Source: Eutreptiella sp. 'Long Island Sound 2002' (lineage: Eukaryota; Euglenozoa; Euglenophyceae; Eutreptiales; Eutreptiaceae). From it: a stretch of 64,000 bases of DNA. Positions 43,796 to 52,254 of the stretch are shown here, piece after piece (the first letter of the stretch is position 1; each line of letters starts with the position of its first letter). The stretch covers positions 138,954,961-139,018,960 of the forward strand of contig OZ038382.1 in assembly GCA_964036045.1 (NCBI GenBank), written 5' to 3'. The notes beneath the pieces were generated by a model that was not told the origin of the DNA, did not search any database, and was given only the letters and a program-made list of their open reading frames with translations. Position numbers and translations under genes: made by a program.

Positions 43796-45554
43796 CGCAT
43801 CAGACCGCAGAGGAACCTTGTTGTCCATCAATCGTAGCACGGCAGGTGAGAAGTTCCGGGGCTGCCGCAAAAATGTACGCAAAACATCTGTCAACACAAT
43901 CCTGTATGTGTCCACGTCCGGCTCGCTGTAAGGGTCGGACGGAAAATCCGGTTTAGCCTCCCCGTGCCTCTCCATAGTCGAGGTACCCGATTGCCACGGA
44001 CAGTACCGAATTCTCAGGCGGTCGTCAGTAACATACGAGTGCAAGCGCTATCGGATCTCGGTTTCAATGTTGGACGACAAATCACTCACCAGGAGGCGTC
44101 TGTTAATTCTGGCAGGGCAGATTTGGACGAACAAATCTTCCACGTCGCTTGGTGTGACGGCCCAGGTGTGTCTGTCTTTCATGGAGCCGAGTCGACTGAG
44201 CATAACTTCGCCAAACTCTTCATCATAGCACTATTCGGGCAGGGCGCTGTTGAACGCCTGCCAATGCAACAAGGCGACACCGATGGTCCTCACATACACA
44301 AGTGGGTTGGCTGCAACCCTGCCAAGCTCTGTCAAAAGCACGAACACCAGTCGCAGAACATGATGGGCGTTGATGGCGGATCCTGGGTGCCGTCCGGACC
44401 AGTTGCATTGCCTCCCGCGAAATCCACAGTAGAGGACAAGCGGACACCAGTTCTGCAGAAGGTTCACCATAGCTTTACATACCACATTCTTCAGTCGATC
44501 CATCGCCGTCCCACCGTGATCGGCAACAGCCTGTAACCTATTTGACTTCCGCCGCAACTGCCGCAAGAAATGCGGCGCACACTTCAGGATGCCAGCAATA
44601 GTTCTCTCCATGACTCTCAGCTTCGGGTACGACCCTGCTGTTTTTCCCACTCCTAAGTGGCCAAAGCGGAAGTACACAAACAGCGAATGAAAGCGCCGCC
44701 ACACGTTTGTCACAAGGTATTTATAGGGATGCCAACAACCGTACAAGACGGGAGTTCGCTTCAGTTTTTCGTGCCAGTTCCAGCGCTGCATTGTGTCGCA
44801 GTACAATAACTTGAGGCATCTTTTGTGTATGTTCTCATCAACGAGGATGGGCACAATGGGGTGCGTGTGGTTCGACAGGGATGCAATGTAGTCCAACACC
44901 TCAACAAGGCCCTTATACGAGGATACCTGGTGCGTAGTCAGCGACAGGTTTCCAACCAGGATTCGCCACTGGATCTCGCACGATGTCAAGCGGCGCCCTG
45001 ATGCTCGGTATTGGCGCTTGTCTGTCCGCAAGCAGGCCCAGATCTGTCACGATCCCCTGAAAGCTCCGTTTCGTTCTGACCAGCGCTGCAGCCACACTGC
45101 CGATGCTGCTGATGAGCACATCTATGGTTGGGTGTCCTCTGAAATACGGCAACCTGCACGGAATCTCAACTACGCAAAGCGCTGTGCAATTTTGCGACTG
45201 ATCTTGGATCGTTGGATGCGTTCCATACTGCTTAATGTAGCAATTGTCGATCCAAACGCAAACTTGCCGGTTCTCCATCCAACGCCATGTTTCAAGCATC
45301 TTTCCCGAGGACCGTTGCTTCATAGTTTCCTCTCGCAGCCACAGCAGTCCTGTCCTGCGCAACCGGCGCCTGTTTTGCCGCCCGATAGAGGCAAAACCGG
45401 GGGCGTCCTCGTCCTGGTGTTGGGGTGTGCACCGCAAGCGCAAGATTTTGTATAGGTTGAAGAACTCCTCCTTGAAGTGATTTGCCGCTCGGCTCTCTGG
45501 TCTGCCTCTCAGTCTCAGTAGTGAGTGCCGTGTCTTCCGGTTCAGTCGCAACAA
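43796..45554 (-). CDS. Large transposase-like protein (interrupted, runs into gap)
   Basis: About 580 codons are visible. Features: CVWIDNCYIKQYGTHP with an Asp in a hydrophobic strand (near 45250), SQNCTALCVVEIP, a long conserved-looking region with PIVPILVDENIHKRCLKL (second Asp, near 44840), and YGCWHPYKYLV and VWRRFHSLFVYF (His/Trp-rich). This is compatible with a DDE-type catalytic core of a large eukaryotic transposase, but the third acidic residue cannot be assigned and I do not recognise the superfamily. A one-base frame change occurs near 44940. In-frame TAG codons are at 44231-44233 and 44048-44050, with similar-looking protein on both sides. It is the best candidate for the gene that moves the TIR element. 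Confidence 0.5.
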
Positions 45555-45641
45555 GCGCGCATAATCAAAAAAGAAAACAGCTCCGCTCTTGTTCTTTTCA
45601 ACAGCAGCCCATAGAGATTCAGGAGTGGTATATCCATGTTT
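45555..45641 (-). other. Junction of host element and nested retroelement
   Basis: Sequence between the transposase-like frame and the first B repeat. The real start of the transposase-like gene may have been upstream and is now separated by the nested insertion. Confidence 0.35.
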
Positions 45642-45723
45642 GGTCTAAACTCACATCTGCCAACAAGCAAAAGCACATGCACACAGAAAACGATAAGTAG
45701 CGTCGGTATGCGAGTCTGGGGCG
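45642..45723 (-). repeat. Split direct repeat B2
   Basis: Terminal B copy, the outer 3' end of the retroelement. Confidence 0.9.
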
Positions 45724-45778
45724 TGATGTCGCATAAGGCAGCCTGTGCCATAGATACTGTCCAGGGTGGGTGGGTGGG

Positions 45779-45888
45779 CCATCGACATACAAAATATAAA
45801 AGACAACTGAGCGGACAAACAGTGCAGACACATATACACTCAATCCTGCACAGACCAAACTTGGGTTTGCTTATGGCAAACCTCATTT
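45779..45888 (-). repeat. Split direct repeat A2
   Basis: Second A copy. It abuts B1 directly on one side and is separated from B2 by 55 bp on the other. Confidence 0.9.
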
Positions 45889-45889
45889 T

Positions 45890-45971
45890 GGTCTAAACTC
45901 ACATCTGCCAACAAGCAAAAGCACATGCACACAGAAAACGATAAGTAGCGTCGGTATGTGAGTCTGGGGCG
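45890..45971 (-). repeat. Split direct repeat B1
   Basis: Matches 45642-45723 with one substitution (T for C). It contains GATAAGTAGCGTCGG. Confidence 0.9.
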
Positions 45972-46326
45972 CAAACACTCCCCTACACCGACATGATAGC
46001 AGGCTGAATCTGCCCTGAAAGAAAAAAAAAATAGATACCGGCTGCGCGCCTTGATCGGCCGCGCCGTGCAACACACGCACCCCGCAGCAGACACTCGCAT
46101 GCTCAGAGCTATCGGGCGCCGTGCTCCCCGCTGGTCCCCGTCCGCACCCTCACCCGGCTCGGCCAAAGGTTGACCGTTGTGTTTGTTTGTAGCACCGGGC
46201 AAGGGCGCGTCGGAGGACACCGGCACGACGCCCAGCTACTTGCAGCCAACTGCCCATGGACCAAACGCAGGGCGTTACGGCGCGTCAGGCAGGCTTCCGG
46301 ACCCTCATGCCCACATGACCCTGCAG
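45972..46326 (-). other. 3' non-coding part of the retroelement
   Basis: Between the RT-RNase H stop and B1. It holds the 46155-46200 segment repeated near the 5' end (GACCGTTGTGTTTGTTT). Confidence 0.5.
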
Positions 46327-48427
46327 CTACTTTATCACCGGTAGCTCCAACGTCCATACATGCTGGACTAACACCGTGGGGCCGCCCATAGCCAACCTCA
46401 GCCGACGTGTGGCCTCCTCTTGTGCTGCGGCATAGTCCCCCCTCCACCCCGACTGGATACGGTTGAAAGGATCCGCCGGGTTGCATTCTCCTGGGACCCA
46501 GCACAGATACCACGACCTACGCGACCGCGTGCACGCGTATACCAGCCGCCGCAAAATTCTATTCTGCACTCGCAACCCCACACTCGCTTTTCCTGCCGCA
46601 AAACTTTGCAGTACCGAAAAGTTATCTCCAACCAGACCTACTCCGTCCCACCCCAATGCGGACACGAAATGCACTGCATACTCTAATGCCGCGAACTCTG
46701 CAATCTGCTGATTGCACAACACCTCATGTACGATCCCTGACCTTCCCCCCATAGTGTATCCCCACAGCGCCATCCTCCGGGTTTGCCCATCGCAGGCTCC
46801 ATCAAAAAAAATGTACTCAGCCCAATCGCGCGGCTTCTTAAAAAAAACCAACGGCCTCCATGCCATCAGCCCCCATGGCAGCAAGCCCGCAAGGGTGTGC
46901 AACAAACGCAAGGGGGCGTCAGCCAACCACTGAGGCTGCCACAGTATATGCGCCCACACCGGCGCCACGAACGGCAGCACTCCCCAATTTGGGCGCACAA
47001 ACCACAGCAACCTGCCCAAAAAGCGTAGCAAACGGCGGCGTGTACAAGGGCCTACAGCCAGTTGCCACCAGCGCGCCACCAAAGCTTGCCAATTTCCGCG
47101 CGCCGTGGACACAGTGGCAGCCTGGAAATTGAAAAACTTTCCAATCCATGCCAAACCAACGGCGGCCTCCAAGGTGCTTTTTGGACTGACAATGGCCCCT
47201 TCCTCCCTCAGGCGCGAAGCAACAACACCCGCCTGCATACTAACCCACTTCCTGCCATACCCAATGATAAACACATCGTCCAGGTAGACAAGCACCAAGA
47301 CTCCCTGCACCCTCGCGCTCTGCACCAGCCTGACCATCACGGCCTGGCAAATGGCTGGACTGTGGGTCCACCCGAACGGGAGACAATCAAAACTATACAA
47401 TACTCCATCCACTGAAACTCGAAAGGCGTCAGTAAATTCAACAGGGGTCTTCAGAGACCAAAAACAATTATTAAGATCGATATGACATGCACACAAAACA
47501 GGCTCCTCCCCCACACAGGGCGGGTCAGCTTTGAGCGACGCCATCTGGTGAAGAAGAAACATGACATTATCCCCCACCACCCCCGCACAACCGGCTGGAA
47601 CGAAATCCAAATGTATATTCCAATGCACAATCTGTAAAAAAGCGACAAGCTCAACGCTTGGCAATCGCAAGGTGGGGCTGTCGCACCCCTGGGCCTTGTT
47701 GAAAAGGACCATGTTGCAAATACAGCTTGCCTTTTCGCTGTTTTTCGGGATAGCGAAAAGGGACCCATTGGGGCCCAAACCGTCCGCAAGACAGGGGCGC
47801 AGTACCCCTTGCTGTACCAATGCCCTGGCCAGGACCGCAGACTGGCCTGTTACAGGCGCCAGAGAAGAAAAGGACTGCCTGCTCACCTCGCCAAAGTTAC
47901 CCGGCACCAATGCCTTCCAAATATCGGGGGGGATGCGGACATTACCCACAGGTCCCACCCCCCTCTCTAAAATGGTCGTAGTTAATGGCACCACAATTAA
48001 CTTTGGGGAAGTGGAGTCTCGCAACCAGATCAGCCACGCGTCCCTCGTGAGCTGCACAAAAAACTGACCGATATGTACCCCAGGGTGTGGTATCCCTAAC
48101 TCTGACGAATGCCTCCACATCCTGAGCACCAGCACCAGCAGCCGTCCCAGGATCCAGCCATCATCGCCTCCGCTGCTTGGCGGGAGGTCGATCACCTCCC
48201 GCAGCTTGCTGCACCACTCCCGAACCGCTCCGTCCCGTACTCGCTGCAGGATCCACTCGGCCAACTCGGGGCCCCAGGGCTGCCGATGCCACGGGGCTGG
48301 CACTGCCATGTCTACGCACCTTGACGGTGCGGCACACCGGGACTCCAGGTCGCTGAGGCGTGTCATCATCCGACAGTACAATGCACGCTCGCTTGGACCC
48401 AACGTCAGGCTGCTGCTCCACAGTTTG
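46327..48427 (-). CDS. Reverse transcriptase-RNase H of the retroelement
   Basis: About 700 codons open without interruption, in a different frame from the YR. RT: SLFAIPKNSEKASCICNMV, CACHIDLNNCFWSLKTP (motif A Asp), FDCLPFGWTHSPAICQ (motif B) and VLVYLDDVFIIGYG (motif C, near 47260-47290). RNase H: YIFFDGACDGQTRR (first Asp), QIAEFAALEYAVHFV (Glu), VGLVGDNFSVLQSFA (Asp) and CNPADPFNRI. The frame is also open for about 600 nt further upstream, but that stretch overlaps the YR in another frame and looks like its shadow. How this ORF is translated (frameshift, re-initiation or splicing) cannot be seen. Confidence 0.85.
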
Positions 48428-49477
48428 CTATCCGTCCCAAAATAACTCCGAAATCGCTGCAGGCCAGGGGTCGTGCCCTCGCGCCTTGCGCTTAACGAAC
48501 TTGGAGGGTCCCTCTGGCCATGGTAGTCTGATGGAGGTCCAGATTTTATATTCTTCAGGTGGCTGTGCGTAGTCCTCCGCCACCCTCCGTGATTTCCATC
48601 GTCCCCACCATTGCCGGATCTCCGCAGGGAGGGCGAGGTACTTCTGCAGGGCAGCACCCCCGCGTTTCCAACAATGCCACCTGTGATTGGCGTACTCTGT
48701 TCCCCGGAACCTGAATTCCAGGAATGACTCCAACCATGGCGATCCGGAAGGGCACATGATGGGCGACCTGCGACGACCTGTGGACCCATAGTCACGGAGC
48801 CACCTCGCCCATTTTGCGGAGTACGGGCCCAGTTCTCGCTGAACAACCTTGTCACCGTTCTTGTTGCACCTGAACCATATAGCCTCGTCCTCGATCCCTC
48901 GTCGTCGAACCCCGGCCGCTTCCCCCACCCGCCACAGACAGGTGAAGGAGAGGACGGCCAAGGCGAACCCGGACCACTGCTCCTTGGTTCGACAGGATTG
49001 GGCAAGTACGGACAGTGCCTCCAGTCCTCCATACGGTCGCTGCTCCTCCGTGTTGCGGATGGTGGACTTTGCCATGCGCCAATGCCTGGCCTGGACCACC
49101 CCAGCGATCCACCCCAAGTCCTCCGGGGCCCGTACCGCGCTCATAGCCCCTCGCATGTATGATCTCGACCTGCCCTTGGCGAAGAGCGCACGTAAGTATC
49201 GGTCCAGCAATTTTGACTTATCGACATCCGGCTGCGAGGCTGCGAGTAACCCCAATGCCCGGATGTGAACGGCATAGTTGCTTCTGGTGCCAACGCTCCA
49301 TGACATGGCGACAAGCGCATCGGAATACTCTGCCGGGTCTTGTCGATTGAGTCGCTTCCACGCCGCCCACCAAGATGACCAGTCTGCCGACTCTCCCAGT
49401 ACTCCCTCCACCTCTCCCGACGGCGTCTCACCGACTTTCCTCCTCTCCCCCTGTTCTTCCCCCCCTTTTGGGCACCG
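48428..49477 (-). CDS. Tyrosine recombinase (YR) of the retroelement
   Basis: Same frame as the gag-like ORF, right after its TGA. There is no ATG close by; the domain starts near 49411, numbered here from that codon. Core-binding part: SVGTRSNYAVHIRALGLL. Catalytic part: FTCLWRVGEAAG (Arg161), NHRWHCWKRGGAA with His246, Lys249 and Arg250, WWGRWKS (about 268-274) and EDYAQ (Tyr281). The usual box II is HxxR; here position +3 is Lys and Arg follows. It would integrate a circular DNA form by recombination. It ends at 48428, overlapping the open frame that leads into the RT. Confidence 0.65.
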   Translation of the reverse strand, partial: RCPKGGEEQGERRKVGETPSGEVEGVLGESADWSSWWAAWKRLNRQDPAEYSDALVAMSWSVGTRSNYAVHIRALGLLAASQPDVDKSKLLDRYLRALFAKGRSRSYMRGAMSAVRAPEDLGWIAGVVQARHWRMAKSTIRNTEEQRPYGGLEALSVLAQSCRTKEQWSGFALAVLSFTCLWRVGEAAGVRRRGIEDEAIWFRCNKNGDKVVQRELGPYSAKWARWLRDYGSTGRRRSPIMCPSGSPWLESFLEFRFRGTEYANHRWHCWKRGGAALQKYLALPAEIRQWWGRWKSRRVAEDYAQPPEEYKIWTSIRLPWPEGPSKFVKRKARGHDPWPAAISELFWDG

Positions 49478-50815
49478 TCACTCGTAGTATGGGCAGGCAA
49501 AAAACCAATGCTTCTTGCCCGGCGCTCCATGGCTCTTGCACGTGCGGCAACCCGTAGCCGGCGGATCCGTCATGTCGGTCCTCTGCCGATTATTGTTCTT
49601 CGGGATCCAAATCCTACGTCCGTTCTCGTACGAGAACCTGCTCCGCAGGCTAGCCAGACGGCGACGGACTTCCTCCACAGGGACCGTAGTGTCCCCAAAA
49701 TTTTCTGGCGGCTCTCCCACTTCCTTTGGGGTCTCGCCCCCACGCCCACCTCCGGTGTGCTGATGGTATGATTCTCCGTACGTCCCCATCGCCGATACCA
49801 GCAGGATCCACAGTCCCTCCACGTAATTGGCCACCAAGGCCGGAATCGGGGGGGTTCCCCCACCGTCCGACCCATCCATGGGGGCGGTCACGGCCTCCAG
49901 CCAAGCACCGGAGGTCCAGACCTCTTTGCTCTGCGCCTTCTCCGGAGACATAACCAACTCTTCTTGGAGGTCAGACGATTTCCAGGCCGAGGTGCACTCC
50001 ATCAGTTGGGGATCCACCTTTTGACCGTCCAGGACGGCCTTAAAAAATACCAATAAACGGCATACCCACTGCGGTTTCTGATCCATCTCCATCAAAATGG
50101 ATAGTTCCTTGTGGCTCAACTTGGAGATCTATCTGGAGGGCTCACTCTTCCCCAGCTGCACCTCTTCCAACCGCTGCTCCAACATCTCCAGCTTTTTCAG
50201 GACCTCGCTGATACCACTCTGCGACTGCTCATTGTTCTCCTCCACCGCCTTAGCGAAATTACCCGTATCCACATCGAATCGCAGGTCCTCCAACAGGCAA
50301 TAACACGCTATGTACTCCACCAACTCCACCGTTGTGAGCTCCAGCCCATGCGCCTTGACAGCCTTCTCCACCCACTCATCCTTTTGATCACTCAACCTGT
50401 TAAGGTCAGTCTGGATCTCCATGCGCAGCCTCATAAAATCCTTCTGAGGCGCCACCAGGCTCCATTGGGCGTGCAGCCCCGACTGCGTATACTCCCGGAA
50501 AGAGATCATCTTCTTTCCTTTTCCTTTATCCTTCTTCGCAGTCTTGGCCCCCGACGGGGTGCCCTCCCGCGCAGAACCGTTGCACTCCGCCTCCTCCCGT
50601 AAAGCCTCCTCGATCTCGTTTGGGGTAGCAAAACCAGGGTGCATACCCCCGACTCCACGCAAACGCACCTGCACATGACTCCCGCTCTGGGGCACCTTCA
50701 TGTCGTCCGCGAGGGCACGCCCCTCGCACAACATCCAAAAATCGTCGTCGCCACAGCCCCACAGCCTGACAACTGCACAGCGCAGCTGACGTGCTCCTTC
50801 GCAGGGAACCTGCAC
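49478..50815 (-). CDS. Gag-like protein with ubiquitin-like N terminus and zinc knuckle
   Basis: A single frame of 445 codons with one internal TAG at 50131-50129, ended by TGA at 49480-49478. Its N-terminal segment (LCEGRALADDMKVPQSG and HVQVRLRGVGG) follows the ubiquitin pattern of a GRxLxDD turn and a final LRGxGG. A Lys-rich linker and a helical region with EVLKKLEMLEQRLEEVQ (coiled coil) come next. The end has GCRTCKSHGAPGKKHWFFAC, a CX2CX9HX4C knuckle. The start may be further upstream, because the frame is open beyond the first codon. The TAG lies between well-formed halves, suggesting either readthrough or a single nonsense change. Confidence 0.6.
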
Positions 50816-51166
50816 CCAACCCCGCGGGCCTTGTAACCAAACGTGGGGGGGGGGGCGGGGCGCGTGGCCGATCCGCCCGTGGCAGAACCATCACCCCGTC
50901 CCCCTGAGCTAACCCCCCTGGTTCGGCCAAAGATTGACCGTTGTGTTTGTTTTGGGCACCAGGGGGGGTCGCCCAAGGTTCAAGGGATCCGGCGTCCAGA
51001 TGCCGCGTCCCGGCAATCCCCGCCCCCCCCTTGCCTCGGCGTAGGGCTTCACTCAGCTCAATCGATTGCCCGGCTTTTGACCCGCCGGCCGGTTTCCCCC
51101 CAACACGCGCTCCTCCGGGCTCGCCCTGTCGAGGCACCAGCCCACGGGGCAATCGGAAAGCATTCC
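50816..51166 (-). other. 5' leader of the retroelement
   Basis: GC-rich, with a G-run near 50846 and the counterpart of the internal repeat (50920-50965). The gag frame is open through part of it, so the true start could lie here. Confidence 0.45.
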
Positions 51167-51276
51167 CCATCGACATACAAAATATAAAAGACAACTGAGC
51201 GGACAAACAGTGCAGACATATATACACTCAATCCTGCACAGACCAAACTTGGGTTTGCTTATGGCAAACCTCATTT
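51167..51276 (-). repeat. Split direct repeat A1
   Basis: Matches 45779-45888. It contains ATATACACTCAATCCTGCAC and GGTTTGCTTATGGC. Confidence 0.9.
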
Positions 51277-52175
51277 CCGTTGCACAGAAAGCTCGCAATC
51301 GCCTGACAGTCCGTTCCAACTCCCTCTGCGCTCGATGCGCAATGTTACGTGGCATGAACAATCATCTCAAAAATTGAAAAACTGTATTTGAATTGAACAA
51401 TTCCACAAAAAAAAAGGCTCTTATAACGCTACACGTAAATAAAATTTCTTGCCGGCACAGCACTGCACACACGACACGCGCATATCGATCTTTGCGTGCA
51501 ACTCCGTCGCGCGTGCACATTCTCGGTTATTTGTAACGGTCAACTGGTCCCGCATTTCTCTTGTTTATCCCAACCGCGGTACCCAGTTGCGGCGCGCGAC
51601 CATTGCTGTTGGGCGGTGAAGCCAGCAGTGACCACGGTATGAAAACTAGAGATGCCGGCGGGACCTGTAGGGCCGGCCATACAGTAGCGCCGCATCAAAG
51701 GGAATGTACATGCTGTGTAGTTGGTGGATCTGCCCATTTTATTGTTTCCTGCTACATTATTGCGAGGCCTCGCATTTCGATTTGCAAACTACACCTTTTT
51801 CGAATATTTCGAGCGGGAATGCGAGGCCTCGCATTCGAAGGAGAATGTTATTTGTCATAATTACCCTTATGCGAATTCTGCATGCGTTCAATTTTGGCAG
51901 AAACAACGAAAATCAAATCCTTTTATTGCGAGGCCTCGCAATGCGTTGCAGAAAAAGGCGTATTAACCTACCCTTAGCACGACGCATAGTGGCATATCCT
52001 TCTTTATTGACATACCATATTACGCAGTAATACAGAGGAGCCCAATTTGTTGCGACGTCCTGAAAAAAGTACCTTTTTTTATTGAAAAAACATTCATGAA
52101 AAATTAGGGCCAAAAAAACAGGGTAAATCACTAAAATAACCCACAACATTTCTAGGTATTTTTTTTTAAAAACAG
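51277..52175. other. Right subterminal region of the TIR element
   Basis: A/T-rich in places, with three palindrome copies (51761, 51820, 51927) spaced 59 and 107 bp apart. The short open frames are not convincing exons, but GT and CAG dinucleotides around the palindromes would allow small introns in a 5' region of the transposase-like gene. The last 100 bp share T-rich words with the left subterminal region. Confidence 0.4.
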
Positions 52176-52209
52176 CGGTACAAAAGTGTACCTGTTTCGG
52201 CCGTCTAAG
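52176..52209 (-). repeat. Right terminal inverted repeat
   Basis: Reverse complement of the left end, followed by TACCT (52210-52214). Confidence 0.9.
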
Positions 52210-52254
52210 TACCTGGCATATGGCCGGCTCGCTACTTTTTGGCAAGTGTCCGAG
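52210..52254 (-). other. Detached piece of the copy-4 5' flank
   Basis: TACCTGGCATATGGCCGG and the following bases match the array flank (for example 58319-58363). It was separated from the gene by the TIR element. It is then joined to a retrotransposon fragment. Confidence 0.8.

Larger units (their letters stand above)
45642..51276 (-). mobile_element. Tyrosine-recombinase retroelement with split direct repeats
   Basis: In coding order: A1 (51276-51167), gag-like ORF, zinc knuckle, tyrosine recombinase, RT-RNase H, B1 (45971-45890), A2 (45888-45779), B2 (45723-45642). This A1-ORFs-B1-A2-B2 arrangement is characteristic of Ngaro/PAT-like DIRS retroelements, which insert without target duplication by way of a circular intermediate. 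A repeats are 110 bp with about one difference; B repeats are 82 bp with one difference. A further about 45-bp repeat lies inside each end (46155-46200 and 50920-50965). The order recombinase before RT is unlike typical DIRS elements. Confidence 0.8.
40480..51940. repeat. Ten copies of the TGCGAGGCCTCGCA palindrome
   Basis: Perfect copies: 40480, 40725, 41551, 42640, 51761, 51820 and 51927 (start positions). Copies with one or two changes: 40618, 43465 and 43526. A half-site lies near 43414. All are inside the TIR element; none was seen elsewhere in the window. Flanks are usually A/T on both sides. Two copies are inside introns of the five-exon gene; the others are in non-coding DNA at the element's two ends and near the assembly gap. 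Confidence 0.85.
40135..52209 (-). mobile_element. 12,075-bp TIR DNA element with TACCT target duplication
   Basis: Bounded by 34-bp terminal inverted repeats (40135-40168 and 52176-52209, 3 transition mismatches) beginning CTTAGGCGGCCG / CTTAGACGGCCG, and by 5-bp direct repeats of host sequence. The uninterrupted flank is present in the other array units, so both ends are defined by an empty-site comparison. All recognised coding is on the minus strand: a transposase-like gene (43796-45554) and a five-exon gene (40789-43371). A tyrosine-recombinase retroelement is nested at 45642-51276; without it the element is about 6.4 kb. Ten copies of a 14-bp palindrome are confined to it. The superfamily is not established. 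Confidence 0.8.

Noticed and set aside
43498-44044. Open frames crossing 43596-43795
   Set aside because: They run through 200 unknown bases, so continuity is not known.
48428-49032. About 200 extra N-terminal residues of the RT-RNase H frame
   Set aside because: This part overlaps the recombinase in another frame and is Ser/Gly/Arg-rich without motifs; the recombinase frame has catalytic residues, so the overlap is treated as a shadow.
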